DNA from: Micromonospora echinospora
GTDB taxonomy: Bacteria; Actinomycetota; Actinomycetes; Mycobacteriales; Micromonosporaceae
Direction: 5' to 3'
Length of the DNA stretch: 64,000 bases
Assembly (NCBI RefSeq): GCF_900091495.1
Contig: NZ_LT607413.1
Coordinates: 1,240,001 to 1,304,000, forward strand
In this document: in pieces, positions 17,364-26,868 of the stretch
Position numbering within the stretch: position 1 is the first letter of the stretch
Layout: each line of letters starts with the position of its first letter
Position numbers and translations under genes: made by a program
The notes under the pieces: model-generated
Seen by the model: only the letters and a program-made list of their open reading frames with translations
What the model was told of the DNA's origin: nothing
The model's database searches: none

Positions 17364-20300
17364 TCACGCCGGCAGGGTCCACTTCTGGTTCGCGCCGCCG
17401 TTGCAGGTCCACAGGTGCACGATGGCGCCGTCGGGGGCGACCGTCAGGCACTTGCCGGACTGCGGGTTGCGCAGGGTGCCGTCACCGTGGGCCACCCACT
17501 GCTGGGAGCCGAGGCCGTGGCAGCGCCAGAGGATGATCTGGTTGCCGTCCGCCGATCCGCCGCTGTGCACGTCCAGGCACTTGCCCATGGACATGACGCT
17601 GCGGTTGGGCATCAGCGCCCAGCCCTGCGGGTCGGACGCGTCGCAGGTCGAGACCTCGATCTGCGCGCCGTCGTTGAACGGCGACCGGATGTCCAGGCAC
17701 TTCCCGCTCTGAGCGGTGACCGCGCCGATCCGGGCGGTGTCGCCGGTCGGCCCGTTCTTGGCCACCGCCTCGGCGATCCGGATGCCCTGCATCAGCTCGT
17801 CCACCGCCGGGATGCCCTCGGGCACGGGCGGCTCGTCGAGCAGCCGCTCACTGGCCGCCTCCAGCCGCTGCCGGAGCTGCGTGGACCGGTAGTCCAGCGC
17901 CCAGTTCAGGCACCGCTCGACCGGGTCCCACCGCTCCGCCGACGTGCAGGGCAGCACGTGCTCGTTCTGGCCGGTGCGCGGGTTCGGCTCCGTCCCGCTC
18001 GGCGGCTTCACCTCGCACCGGTCGTTGACGATCCTCGCGCAGTAGTTGGCGAGCGCCTGCCGGAAGCCGTCGCTGACCCGCTTCGCGGGCGTGATGCCAC
18101 CGGAGAGGCCCTCCCGACCGTTGACCACGTTGGCCTCCAACTGCCCCTGGTCGAACGGGATCCGGGACTGGCCGAGCAGGTGGATGCCGATGGTCTGGTC
18201 GTGCTCCAGCGAACGGGCGAAACCGAGCTTGGTGTACGACTGAAGCAGCAGCGCCGTCCGGGTGAGCTGAGTGTTCAACCGGTGGAGGTCGGTACCCGGC
18301 TTGTCCAGGTCCCGGACGATCTCGTAGTAGTACTGCCCGGCCTGGCCGTAGAGCCAGTCCCGCACCCGGGTCTTGAGCGTCGCCTCGCCCGGCGCGGTGC
18401 CCTGTACCGTCTCGAAGTCCGGCTTGACCGTGCCCCACTTCTCCGACATGCCCTGCCAGGCGGCACGGATCCAGCCCTGCCGGGGGTCGTTCGGCGGGTA
18501 GTACTGCTGCATCTTGCCGTACGGGTAGACCTTGCTCCACTCATGGACGGTGAGCCACTGCCCGTCCCAGTTCTGCCGCACCTGGAAGGTGATCTGGAGG
18601 TCGGCGTACACCGCGTACGGCTTGTCCCCATCCGGGTCCGGCGGCTCGGACATGTTGACCCAGGAGGCCTGGTAACAGGTCTGCGCCGGGGTGTTCGGGC
18701 GGCCGTAGTCGGCGAGCCACATCTCCTTGAGGCCCTTGCTGACCACGTTGGTCGGCCGGCTCGGCTTGAAGGTGGCCGTCCCGGCGCACGGCGAGATGGT
18801 CGTCGGCTCGGCCGTGCTGGCCCCCTCGACGTCCTGGTTGGGCAGGCCGAACATGGTGTAGCCCAGCCGGTCCTGCTGGATGGCGTTCCGCTTCTCCTGC
18901 AGCTTGCCGACCAGCTCGAAGCCGGTGGCGCGATAGCTGTCGAGCAGCTTGACGTAGACCGGGCCCAACTGCTCCGGCTTGTCCCAGCCCTGCGGCTGGC
19001 TGAACCGCCGGACCGCGGTCTGGATCGCCTGACCGGCGGCGAGGATCTCGCCGGTGGTCAGGTTCACCTGCGCCGCGAACTGGGGGTTCTGCGCCACCAT
19101 GTGCTTGTAGCCCTCGGCGGCCAGCATCCAGTGCTCCACCGCCGGCACGGCCGGCGCCTGCACCGGCACGCCGTTGCTGGTGCCCGGCGGCAGGTTCAGG
19201 TTCCGCTCCGCGTAGTCGGTCAGGTAGCGGATCGAGCCCTGGTAGCCGAAGGCGCCGAGGTTGTTCTCCGGGTTCGGGTCACCGAGGCCGGCGGTGAACG
19301 GCGCGGCCTTGCTCTGCAGACTCGCCGCCGTGTTCAGCGCCTCCACCGTCGCTTTGTACTCCTCCCAGGTCAGCGGGGTCTCCGGGTAGCGGGCCGCGTG
19401 GCTGACCCGCTGGTTGATCAGCCCCTTGAGCTGGGTGACCTGGGTCTCCTGGAGGGACCGCATGATCGAGCTGCCCCAGAAGTCCACCCGCTCGGTCACC
19501 AGGGCGAGCTGCCTGACGACCTGCACCAGCTGCTCCTGGGTCAGCCACACCTCGGTGAGCAGCCGGTTGAACTGCTGGTCCATCTGGTCGAACATCTGCA
19601 CCAGGGCCAGCTCGATCCGGTCGAACCGGGTGTTCATCTCCGCGCGGAACTCGCCGAGCTCCGCCCGGAGCTCCTTCAGTTCGGTGAGGATCTGTTCGTC
19701 GACGGTCGGACCGGTGCCGCCGAAGAGCGGCACCAGCGACTGGATCGCGCCGAGCACCGCGCCGGCCATGCCGATCCCGCTCGCCGAGAAGAGCGCGGCC
19801 TTCAGGCCGTTGGCGGCCAGCGTCGGGAGCCAGTCGCTGACCGCGGTGGCGATCTGGATGGCGGCCCGGCCGGTGCCGGTCACGATGGCACCGACCTTCT
19901 TGTCGGCAACGCCGATCAGCTTGCCCAGCAGGTCGACCGCGCCGGCGGCACCTTCCAGCCACTTCCGGCGCTCCTCGGCCTTCGCCTTGGCCTGGTCGAT
20001 CTCGGCCTGGGTCGCCGGTCGCCCGTCCACCGGCAGGGTGGCGTTCGCCGCCTCGATGTCCCGGTTGGCGGCCTCGGTCTGCCCGTTGATCTCGTTGATC
20101 AGGGCGGCGATCTGCCGGTTGCCCTCGTCGATGTAGTTCTGGACGTTCTGGGTGTGCTGGAGCAACGCGTCGACGTTGACGTACGTCGCGATCAGCGGGT
20201 CTGCCATCAGCTGTTCCTGGGTGGCGTTCGCGACGATGTTGTACTTCGCGCCGAAGTAGCCGTTCCAGGCCTCGGTGAAGGCCGGGTCGATCGCGCCCCG

Positions 20301-20885
20301 GCCGGCCACCTCACCCCAGATCCTGTTCTGGTGCTCGAAGACCTGGCTGATCACGGAGTTGTGCCGCTGCGCGGCGTGGATGTCGTCCAGCGTCTCGCCG
20401 AGCGCCTTGATCTCCTTGCCGAGCGTCGACTCGGCCAGTTCCTTGAAGATCGGCGCGGCCACCGCGCCGGACGGGTGCAGCGCGGACAGTTCCAGCAGCT
20501 TCACCATGAACTGGTACGTCGGCCGGGCCAGGTCCTCCGCGCCGAGCTGGCTGGTGTACCACTGGTTCATCGACGCGGTGTACTGCACCAGTTGCTGCGA
20601 CGTGGCCTGCGGGTTGCGCTGCCGGTGGCCGACCATCGCCGCGCTGAGGAACATCTGCCGCAGTCCCTCGTGCCCGGTCGCCCGGGACCGCATGTACGCC
20701 GCGAACAGTCCCCGACGCTGGGTGTCCTCGTCGATGACGACCACCCCGCCCGACGCGTACGCCGACGGCGACACCACGACGTTGCCCACGGCGGCAACCA
20801 GCGCGACCGCCGCCACGGCACAGAGCCGCCCCCATCGACCGGCGAACCCGCGTCGCCGTCTCGCTGTCGATCCTCTGTGGATCAT
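17364..20885 (-). CDS. Large secreted protein with C-terminal ricin-B lectin domain
   Basis: An 1173-residue exported protein. A signal peptide (about 1-44, cleavage near AYA-SGG) is followed by a helix-rich region, a long Gly/Ala hydrophobic stretch (about 311-390, ending GAVLGAIQSLVPLFGG), and a predicted coiled coil (about 395-485, ELKELRAELGEFRAEMNTRF). After an unrecognised region with paired cysteines, residues about 1050-1173 form a ricin-type beta-trefoil with three GKCL repeats and QxW-like signatures (SQQW, NQKW) that should bind sugar. A strong ribosome binding site (GGAGAGG) precedes the ATG. The hydrophobic-plus-coiled-coil layout recalls helical pore-forming toxins, but that is inference. 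No partner gene is adjacent. Confidence 0.85.
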   Translation of the reverse strand: MIHRGSTARRRRGFAGRWGRLCAVAAVALVAAVGNVVVSPSAYASGGVVVIDEDTQRRGLFAAYMRSRATGHEGLRQMFLSAAMVGHRQRNPQATSQQLVQYTASMNQWYTSQLGAEDLARPTYQFMVKLLELSALHPSGAVAAPIFKELAESTLGKEIKALGETLDDIHAAQRHNSVISQVFEHQNRIWGEVAGRGAIDPAFTEAWNGYFGAKYNIVANATQEQLMADPLIATYVNVDALLQHTQNVQNYIDEGNRQIAALINEINGQTEAANRDIEAANATLPVDGRPATQAEIDQAKAKAEERRKWLEGAAGAVDLLGKLIGVADKKVGAIVTGTGRAAIQIATAVSDWLPTLAANGLKAALFSASGIGMAGAVLGAIQSLVPLFGGTGPTVDEQILTELKELRAELGEFRAEMNTRFDRIELALVQMFDQMDQQFNRLLTEVWLTQEQLVQVVRQLALVTERVDFWGSSIMRSLQETQVTQLKGLINQRVSHAARYPETPLTWEEYKATVEALNTAASLQSKAAPFTAGLGDPNPENNLGAFGYQGSIRYLTDYAERNLNLPPGTSNGVPVQAPAVPAVEHWMLAAEGYKHMVAQNPQFAAQVNLTTGEILAAGQAIQTAVRRFSQPQGWDKPEQLGPVYVKLLDSYRATGFELVGKLQEKRNAIQQDRLGYTMFGLPNQDVEGASTAEPTTISPCAGTATFKPSRPTNVVSKGLKEMWLADYGRPNTPAQTCYQASWVNMSEPPDPDGDKPYAVYADLQITFQVRQNWDGQWLTVHEWSKVYPYGKMQQYYPPNDPRQGWIRAAWQGMSEKWGTVKPDFETVQGTAPGEATLKTRVRDWLYGQAGQYYYEIVRDLDKPGTDLHRLNTQLTRTALLLQSYTKLGFARSLEHDQTIGIHLLGQSRIPFDQGQLEANVVNGREGLSGGITPAKRVSDGFRQALANYCARIVNDRCEVKPPSGTEPNPRTGQNEHVLPCTSAERWDPVERCLNWALDYRSTQLRQRLEAASERLLDEPPVPEGIPAVDELMQGIRIAEAVAKNGPTGDTARIGAVTAQSGKCLDIRSPFNDGAQIEVSTCDASDPQGWALMPNRSVMSMGKCLDVHSGGSADGNQIILWRCHGLGSQQWVAHGDGTLRNPQSGKCLTVAPDGAIVHLWTCNGGANQKWTLPA

Positions 20886-21024
20886 TACCTCTCCTCCCGG
20901 TGCCGCCCACGGTCGGACGGCACGGGGAGGTTCGCCGGAGGATCGTCCCAGCCGGAAGGGACAGGTGTCCCGGGCAGCCGGGCACGTCGGAACGCCGACA
21001 GTTCCCCGGTGCGGTTTGTTGACA

Positions 21025-21040
21025 GTTGTCCTACGACAAC
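21025..21040. promoter_or_regulatory. GTTGTC-N4-GACAAC palindrome
   Basis: A perfect 6-4-6 inverted repeat lies 16 bases past the uppS stop and about 140 bases upstream of the lectin gene. It may terminate uppS or act as an operator for the lectin gene. Confidence 0.35.
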
Positions 21041-21056
21041 GGCTCGGGTCGGACGG

Positions 21057-21827
21057 TCAGATGCCGTACCGGCGTTGCCGACTGGCGTACGAGCGCAGTG
21101 CCCGAAGGAAGTCCACGCGGCGGAAGTCGGGCCAGTTCAACTCGCAGAAGTAGAACTCCGAGTGCGCCGACTGCCAGAGCATGAAACCGGAGAGGCGCTG
21201 CTCCCCGCTGGTGCGGATGACCAGGTCCGGATCGGGCTGGCCCCGGGTGTAGAGGTGTTCGGCGATGTGCTCGACGTCCAGCACCTCGGCGAGTTCCTCC
21301 AGGGTGCCACCGGTGGCGGCGTGCTCCAGCAGCAGCGAGCGGACCGCGTCGGTGATCTCGCGCCGGCCACCGTACCCGACCGCGATGTTGACCTGGGCGC
21401 CGCCGCTGCGCTCCCGGGTGCGTTCCTCGGCGGCCTTCAGGGCGGCGGCGGTCTGCGCGGGGAGCAGGTCGAGCGCGCCGACCATGCGCAACCGCCACGG
21501 GTTGCCCTCCTCGGCCAACTCGACCACCAGATCCTCGATGATCTGCAACAGCGGGTCGAGTTCCCGGGCCGGGCGGCGCAGGTTGTCGGTGGCGAGCAGG
21601 TAGAGGGTGACGTGCCCGATGCCGGCCTGGTCACACCAGCCGAGCACGTCCTTGATCTTGGCTGCGCCGACCCGGTGCCCGTCGTTGGGATCGACGAAAC
21701 CCATCTCCTTGGCCCACCTGCGGTTACCGTCGCACATCACGCCGACGTGCCGGGGCACCGGCTTGCCCGCGAGCTTCGCCGTCAGTCGACGCTCGTACAC
21801 CGAATAGAGCAGGTTCCGCAGAGTCAT
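21057..21827 (-). CDS. uppS: Short-chain Z-isoprenyl diphosphate synthase (UppS family)
   Basis: A 256-residue cis-prenyltransferase that condenses IPP onto an allylic diphosphate. The catalytic motif HVGVMCDGNRRWA is near residue 30; later family motifs are VGYGGRREI, DLVIRTSGEQRLSGFMLWQ and WPDFRRVDFLRAL. The sequence is closest in feel to the mycobacterial Z-farnesyl synthase Rv1086, so the product may be a short Z chain. A TACGCT box (minus, 21841-21836) stands eight bases before ATG 21827 and only two before ATG 21833, so 21827 is chosen. Confidence 0.92.
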   Translation of the reverse strand: MTLRNLLYSVYERRLTAKLAGKPVPRHVGVMCDGNRRWAKEMGFVDPNDGHRVGAAKIKDVLGWCDQAGIGHVTLYLLATDNLRRPARELDPLLQIIEDLVVELAEEGNPWRLRMVGALDLLPAQTAAALKAAEERTRERSGGAQVNIAVGYGGRREITDAVRSLLLEHAATGGTLEELAEVLDVEHIAEHLYTRGQPDPDLVIRTSGEQRLSGFMLWQSAHSEFYFCELNWPDFRRVDFLRALRSYASRQRRYGI

Positions 21828-21835
21828 CACCATGC

Positions 21836-21841
21836 AGCGTA
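21836..21841 (-). promoter_or_regulatory. Leaderless -10 box of uppS
   Basis: TACGCT on the minus strand, eight bases upstream of ATG 21827. Confidence 0.55.
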
Positions 21842-21873
21842 GCGACCCGGACCGGGAAGGGGTACGTCCCACC

Positions 21874-23001
21874 TCAAACCCGCCCGGACAGTCCCCAGCC
21901 GATCATCGCCAGGGTTCGCGCGTCCAACCGACCGTCACCGAGCCCCAACTCCGCCACCGTGCGGAAGACCCGGTCGTCGTGGCGGGCCGCCCGGACGGCC
22001 CCGTCCACCACCCGCCGCCGCCGGGCGAGCCAGGCCGCCGCGGAACTGTGCCGCAGGTGGGTGCCGAGACGGCGGCGCAGGTCGGCGGCGTACCGGTCGG
22101 CGGCCCGGTCCGGGCTGCGGGCCGCCGACGCGCCGGCCAGCGCGCCGGAGAGCACCGCGTAGAAGATCCCCTCCCCGGTGAACGGGTTGATCAGCGAGAG
22201 CGCGTCGCCGGCCAACGTGACCCGGCCCCGCCCGGGGGACGGTCGGTAGGTGGACAGCGGCAGGTGGTGGGCGCGCAGGTCGGCCACCGTGGCCAGGTCG
22301 GTGCCGGGCAGCAGCGCGGCGAGACGGTCGAGCAGGTGCGTCCGGCTCAGCGGCTCGCCGCGCAGCACCTCCCCGTACCCGACGTTCGCGCGACCGTCGC
22401 CGATCGGGAACGACCAGGCGTACGCCGGCCAGCGCGCGGCCGAGGTGACGATGAGCTGCTCCGGCGGACCGGAGCGGGCCGTGGCGTACCCCCGGATGGC
22501 GAGCGCGAGATGGCGTTCCGGGTTGATCGGGTGACCGAGGAGCCGGCGCACCACCGAACCGGCCCCGTCCGCGCCGACCACCGCCCGGGCGGCGAACACG
22601 TCGTCCAGCAGCACCCGGTCGTCCCGCTCGACGACCCGGCGCACGGTGTGCCGCCGCAGCTCCGCGCCGGCCGCCACGGCCGCCGCGACCAGCCGGGCGT
22701 CGAACACCGTCCGGGGCACCGTGTACGCCGGCCGGGGCAGCGTCCGGGCCACCGTGTCGCCGCCCGGGGCGACCAGTCGCAACGCGGACAGCGGCGGGTA
22801 CCCGGCCACCGCGTCGGTGACCCCGAGCCGGGCGAGCACGTCCAGCGCATGCGCGGCGACACCGTCCCCGCACGCCTTGTCCCGGGGGAAGTCGGCCCGG
22901 TCCAGCAGCAGCACCCGGGCCCCGGCCCGACGGGCGGCCAGCGCGGCGGCGGCCCCCGCCGGCCCCGCCCCCACCACGGCGACGTCGTACGCCTCGCTCA
23001 T
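21874..23001 (-). CDS. Geranylgeranyl reductase-family flavoprotein
   Basis: A 375-residue FAD oxidoreductase with the N-terminal Rossmann motif VAVVGAGPAGAAAALAARRAG, the family motif DRADFPRDKACGDGV (about 35-49) and the second FAD contact LAGDALSLINPFTGEGI. Family members reduce prenyl chains of menaquinones, archaeal-type lipids or carotenoid precursors, or act in other tailoring steps. The start codon overlaps the end of the upstream membrane-protein gene by four bases, so the two form an operon. The isoprenoid link with uppS just downstream is suggestive. Confidence 0.9.
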   Translation of the reverse strand: MSEAYDVAVVGAGPAGAAAALAARRAGARVLLLDRADFPRDKACGDGVAAHALDVLARLGVTDAVAGYPPLSALRLVAPGGDTVARTLPRPAYTVPRTVFDARLVAAAVAAGAELRRHTVRRVVERDDRVLLDDVFAARAVVGADGAGSVVRRLLGHPINPERHLALAIRGYATARSGPPEQLIVTSAARWPAYAWSFPIGDGRANVGYGEVLRGEPLSRTHLLDRLAALLPGTDLATVADLRAHHLPLSTYRPSPGRGRVTLAGDALSLINPFTGEGIFYAVLSGALAGASAARSPDRAADRYAADLRRRLGTHLRHSSAAAWLARRRRVVDGAVRAARHDDRVFRTVAELGLGDGRLDARTLAMIGWGLSGRV

Positions 23002-23858
23002 GCGGCGTCACCTCCAGGTCCGACCCGACCGCTCCGCCACAGACCGTAGAGGGCCAGACCACCGGCGGTCACCAGCGGCGCGCCGTCCCGGACCAGACCG
23101 TCGGCCCCGAGCAGCCACCAGCACAGCGGCAGGTCGACGGCGAGCACGACGAGGGTGACCGCCACCAGCAGTCCGCGCGCCCAGCGTCTGCCCCGCAACA
23201 GGAAGAAGGTGCAGAACAGCACCGCGTAGCTGGTGGCGAGGGCGAAGCCGAACCAGAAGAGCACGGCCGGCCCGGCGGCGAGCCGGCCGTCCAGGATCGT
23301 GCCGGCCGCGACCAGAGCGGGGACGAGCATCAGCGGGGCGTACGTGAACGCGGCGACCCGGGTGGTGAGCAGCCAGCCGGCGACCGCCGGACGACGCGGC
23401 GGCGTCTCCCGCCAGGAGATGCCCTGCCGGTCGATGACCAGACGCCCCCGGTGCCGGGTCAGGTGCCCGGCGACCGCCGGGGAGCGGTACAACAGCCAGA
23501 GCACGGCCAGGCAGAGCGCCAGGAGCAGGACAAACCCGAGGATTCCGGGCAGCGGGGGCACTCCCTGCCGGGGCACGATCAGCCGTCCGACCGCGAAGAC
23601 GGTGGTGACGACGAGGATCAGCCCGAGCGGCCGGGCCAGCGTCCGGCCCCGGCGCACGTGCCCGATCAGCAGCACGAAGCCGAACGCCCGCAGCAGCGCC
23701 CAACCGGTCCGGACGGCCAGGCCGAAGCCCTGCTCCGGGGCGTACCACCAGTTGAGCAGGTCGACCGCGACGGTGGCCGCCGCGGTCACGGCGAGTAGGG
23801 CGGTGAGCGCGCGGACGGCGGACGGCCGCCGGACCTCGGTCGCGGCGGCCGTCCTCAT
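22998..23858 (-). CDS. Polytopic membrane protein, unknown function
   Basis: A 286-residue protein with about seven or eight hydrophobic helices and a positively charged loop (RHRGRLVIDRQG). It has no catalytic motif I can identify. ATG 23858 begins [22 protein letters not shown]; the frame continues upstream into a dispersed hairpin element, so the longer start is rejected. Its stop overlaps the start of the geranylgeranyl-reductase-type gene (ATGA), indicating joint translation. Confidence 0.75.
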   Translation of the reverse strand: MRTAAATEVRRPSAVRALTALLAVTAAATVAVDLLNWWYAPEQGFGLAVRTGWALLRAFGFVLLIGHVRRGRTLARPLGLILVVTTVFAVGRLIVPRQGVPPLPGILGFVLLLALCLAVLWLLYRSPAVAGHLTRHRGRLVIDRQGISWRETPPRRPAVAGWLLTTRVAAFTYAPLMLVPALVAAGTILDGRLAAGPAVLFWFGFALATSYAVLFCTFFLLRGRRWARGLLVAVTLVVLAVDLPLCWWLLGADGLVRDGAPLVTAGGLALYGLWRSGRVGPGGDAA

Positions 23859-23931
23859 GACTGCTGATGATGCCCCCGGCGGTCCACCCGCACACCTGTC
23901 CGGGACGGGCGGGTGCCCGGCTCGGACTCTT

Positions 23932-23988
23932 GGTAGCAGGGGACCCCTGCTCGGCCCGAGGCGGTAACCGGGGTCCCCTGCTACCACC
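23932..23988. repeat. Dispersed hairpin element, copy 2
   Basis: Inverted ends TGGTAGCAGGGG and its complement enclose a GGCGGTAAC segment and two GGGGwCCCCTG palindromes. It lies between two minus-strand genes, just past the pckG stop; this is the only copy not between convergent genes. Confidence 0.85.
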
Positions 23989-24002
23989 TCGGGCGCGCGG
24001 GA

Positions 24003-25844
24003 CTACCGTCCGGGGGTGGCGTCCAGTCGGGCGCGCAGGGCGTCCAGCTCGGACCAGAGCACGCCGGGCAGCTTGTCACCGAACTTCTCGAACCACTCGT
24101 TGATCAGCGGCAGCTCGGCCCGCCACTCCTCCGGGTCGACCTTCAGCGCGATCCGGACGTCCTCCGGGGTCATGTCGAGGCCGTCGACGTCCAGCGCGTC
24201 CTGGGCCGGGACCATGCCGATCGGGGTCTCGACCGCCTCGGCCCGCCCCTCGATCCGCTCGACGATCCACTTGAGCACCCGGGCGTTCTCGCCGAAGCCG
24301 GGCCAGAGGAAGTTGCCGTCGGCGTCCTTGCGGAACCAGTTGACGTAGTAGACCTGCGGCAGCTTGGAGGCGTCGCCGTCGGCGCCCTTGCCCATCTCGA
24401 TCCAGTGCCGGAAGTAGTCACCGGCGTGGTACCCGATGAAGGGCAGCATGGCCATCGGGTCGCGGCGCACCACACCGACCGCGCCGGACGCGGCGGCGGT
24501 GGTCTCCGAGGAGAGCGTGGCGCCCAGGTAGACGCCGTGCACCCAGTCGCGGGCCTCGGTGACCAGCGGGACGGTGTCCTTGCGCCGACCGCCGAACAGG
24601 ATCGCGTCGATCGGCACGCCGTTCGGGTCGTAGTAGTCCTCGGCGAGGATCGGGCACTGCGTGATCGGGGTGCAGAACCGGCTGTTCGGGTGGGAGGAAG
24701 GGGTGTCGCTCTGCGGCGTCCAGTCGTTGCCCTTCCAGTCGGTGAGGTGGGCCGGCGGCTCGCCCATCCCCTCCCACCAGATGTCCCCGTCGTCGGTGAG
24801 CGCGACGTTGGTGAAGACGGAGTTGCCCCGGTCCAGCGTGCGCATCGCGTTGGCGTTGGTCTTCCAGTCGGTGCCGGGCGCGACACCGAACAGGCCGTAC
24901 TCGGGGTTGACCGCGTAGAGGCGACCGTCCGGGCCGAACCGCATCCAGGCGATGTCGTCACCGATGGTCTCGACCTTCCAGCCCGGGATGGTCGGCTCCA
25001 GCATGGCCAGGTTGGTCTTGCCGCAGGCGGACGGGAACGCGCCGGCGATGTGGTAGACCTTCCCCTCCGGGGAAGTGATCTTGAGGATCAGCATGTGCTC
25101 GGCGAGCCAGCCCTCGTCCCGCCCCATCACGCTGGCGATCCGCAGCGAGTAGCACTTCTTGCCGAGCAGCGAGTTGCCGCCGTAGCCGGAGCCGAAGGAC
25201 CAGATTTCCCGCGTCTCCGGGAAGTGCGAGATGTACTTGGTCTCGTTGCACGGCCACGGGACGTCCTGCTGGCCCGGTTCGAGCGGCGCGCCGATCGAGT
25301 GCAGCGCGTGCACGAAGTCGGCATCGTCCCCCATCGCCTCGAGGATCTTCGCGCCCATCCGGGTCATGATGCGCATCGAGGCGACCACGTAGGGGCTGTC
25401 CGTGATCTCCACGCCGAACATGGGGTTCTCGGCCTCGACCGGGCCCATGCAGAACGGGATGACGTACATCGTCCGGCCGCGCATGCACCCGCGGTAGAGG
25501 TCGGTCATCACCCGCTTCATCTCGGCCGGCGCCATCCAGTTGTTGGTGGGGCCGGCGTCCGCCTCGTCGACGGAGCAGATGAAGGTGCGCTCCTCGACCC
25601 GGGCGACGTCGCCCGGGTCGGTACGCGCGTAGAAGGAGTTCGGTTTCTTCTCCGGGTTGAGGCGGATCAGCGTGCCCGCCTCGACCAGTTCGTCGGTGAG
25701 GCGACGCCACTCCTCGTCGGAACCGTCCACCCAGACCACCCGGTCGGGAGTGGTCAGTTCCGCGACTTCTCGGACCCAGGCGAGCAGCTTGGCGTGGGAC
25801 GTCGGGGCCTGATCGATACCCCGAACAGCAGCCGGAGCAACCAT
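24003..25844 (-). CDS. pckG: Phosphoenolpyruvate carboxykinase (GTP)
   Basis: Converts oxaloacetate and GTP to PEP, CO2 and GDP, the first step of gluconeogenesis. The 613-residue protein carries the GTP-class motifs [13 protein letters not shown] (phosphate-binding loop) and [12 protein letters not shown], plus the reactive-cysteine region within that same loop. AAGGAG seven bases before ATG 25844 fixes the start. The upstream region has a good promoter and a near-consensus Crp site, in keeping with carbon-source control. glpX elsewhere in the window serves the same pathway. Confidence 0.97.
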   Translation of the reverse strand: MVAPAAVRGIDQAPTSHAKLLAWVREVAELTTPDRVVWVDGSDEEWRRLTDELVEAGTLIRLNPEKKPNSFYARTDPGDVARVEERTFICSVDEADAGPTNNWMAPAEMKRVMTDLYRGCMRGRTMYVIPFCMGPVEAENPMFGVEITDSPYVVASMRIMTRMGAKILEAMGDDADFVHALHSIGAPLEPGQQDVPWPCNETKYISHFPETREIWSFGSGYGGNSLLGKKCYSLRIASVMGRDEGWLAEHMLILKITSPEGKVYHIAGAFPSACGKTNLAMLEPTIPGWKVETIGDDIAWMRFGPDGRLYAVNPEYGLFGVAPGTDWKTNANAMRTLDRGNSVFTNVALTDDGDIWWEGMGEPPAHLTDWKGNDWTPQSDTPSSHPNSRFCTPITQCPILAEDYYDPNGVPIDAILFGGRRKDTVPLVTEARDWVHGVYLGATLSSETTAAASGAVGVVRRDPMAMLPFIGYHAGDYFRHWIEMGKGADGDASKLPQVYYVNWFRKDADGNFLWPGFGENARVLKWIVERIEGRAEAVETPIGMVPAQDALDVDGLDMTPEDVRIALKVDPEEWRAELPLINEWFEKFGDKLPGVLWSELDALRARLDATPGR

Positions 25845-25943
25845 GACACATCTCCTTGTGGTCGACGCTGACCGATCTATGGGATGCACGAGTCGTGGCG
25901 GGCGGGAACCGCGTCGCCTTCGTGGAAACCTGGGATTCCGCTC

Positions 25944-25972
25944 AGCGTAAACCGGGCGGCCCCAGGCGTCAG
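25944..25972 (-). promoter_or_regulatory. Promoter of pckG
   Basis: On the minus strand CTGACG (25972-25967) is separated by 17 bases from TACGCT (25949-25944). The start of transcription is expected near 25937, leaving a leader of about 90 bases. Confidence 0.5.
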
Positions 25973-25982
25973 TGGGACTGGT

Positions 25983-25998
25983 TGTGAAGAACTGCACA
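25983..25998. promoter_or_regulatory. Crp-like site upstream of pckG
   Basis: TGTGA-N6-GCACA matches the Crp consensus TGTGA-N6-TCACA at nine of ten positions; the wider repeat is TTGTG-N8-CACAA. It is centred about 53 bases before the predicted pckG start and also faces the divergent gtrA gene. Confidence 0.6.
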
Positions 25999-26248
25999 AA
26001 GTACGGCTAACCTGCGGCTTCACGAGCTGATACCCGCTTTCCCGCTCAGTTTCACGCACATTCCCCTGTTGACCTTCAATGCGCCGCAGGAAGTGGAACC
26101 CGGCCGGGCGCGGGCCGCACGGACCCGGCACCACACCACCTCCGCCGACCACCGCTTCCCACGGCACCGCCGACATCACCCTCTGTCATCGTCGGGAGGC
26201 GTTTACCCGCTGTCGACGTTGCTACCCGTCCGGGAAGCGGTCAGCCGG

Positions 26249-26254
26249 TACGCT
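26249..26254 (+). promoter_or_regulatory. Leaderless -10 box of the first GtrA gene
   Basis: TACGCT followed by six bases and GTG 26261. Confidence 0.55.
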
Positions 26255-26260
26255 TCCCCC

Positions 26261-26806
26261 GTGGCTGCGACCGTGACCGGGGACCAACCGGGTACCCCGC
26301 ATACGCGCCCGGGTCTGCTCCGGTCGCTGTTCGACCGGTTCGGTCACCTCCTGCGCGAGTTGAGCAAGTTCGCCACGGTGGGCGGGATCGCCTTCCTCAT
26401 CGACTTCGCCCTGTTCAACTTCTTCACCACGGGCCGTGGCATCGAGCCGGTCACCGCGAAGACGATCTCCACGGTCATCGCGGCCACGGTCGCCTTCCTC
26501 GGCAACCGGTTCTGGACCTGGCGGCACCGGGAGCGCTCCAACCCGGTCCGCGAGTACGCCCTGTTCTTCTTCTTCAACGGGGTGGGGCTGGGGATCGCGG
26601 TTGCCTGCCTCGCCATCAGCCGTTACGGGCTGGGCAGCATCTGGCCGGAGGTCTTCCAGACCACGCTGGCCGACAACATCGCCAGCTTCATCGTCGGCAC
26701 GGGCCTCGGCACGCTGTTCCGGTTCTGGTCGTACCGACGGTTCGTCTTCGTCGAAGCGGGAACCCGACGGGTTCCGCGAGGACCCGACCCAGAATCCCAG
26801 GCGTGA
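26261..26806 (+). CDS. GtrA-family membrane protein
   Basis: A 181-residue protein with four membrane helices and the GtrA signatures LSKFATVGGIAFLIDFALFNFF, FLGNRFWTWR and LGTLFRFWSYRRFVF, cited as family marks. GtrA proteins are thought to flip polyprenyl-phosphate-linked sugars for cell-surface glycans. The start is taken at GTG 26261 because of the -10 box; the frame is open further upstream. The next gene is a second GtrA homologue, so the pair may be a tandem duplication or a heteromer. Confidence 0.88.
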   Translation: MAATVTGDQPGTPHTRPGLLRSLFDRFGHLLRELSKFATVGGIAFLIDFALFNFFTTGRGIEPVTAKTISTVIAATVAFLGNRFWTWRHRERSNPVREYALFFFFNGVGLGIAVACLAISRYGLGSIWPEVFQTTLADNIASFIVGTGLGTLFRFWSYRRFVFVEAGTRRVPRGPDPESQA

Positions 26807-26868
26807 CCTGGGGCCCATCCCGTCCGGCCAACAGGCCGGAAGCCACGACCGACCTTAAGGTGTTCCGC

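Noticed and set aside
17415..21842. Plus-strand 1475-codon open frame opposite the lectin gene
   Set aside because: It is the mirror of high-GC coding on the minus strand; composition is Val/Leu/Arg-rich with no domain, no signal and it crosses two minus-strand genes.
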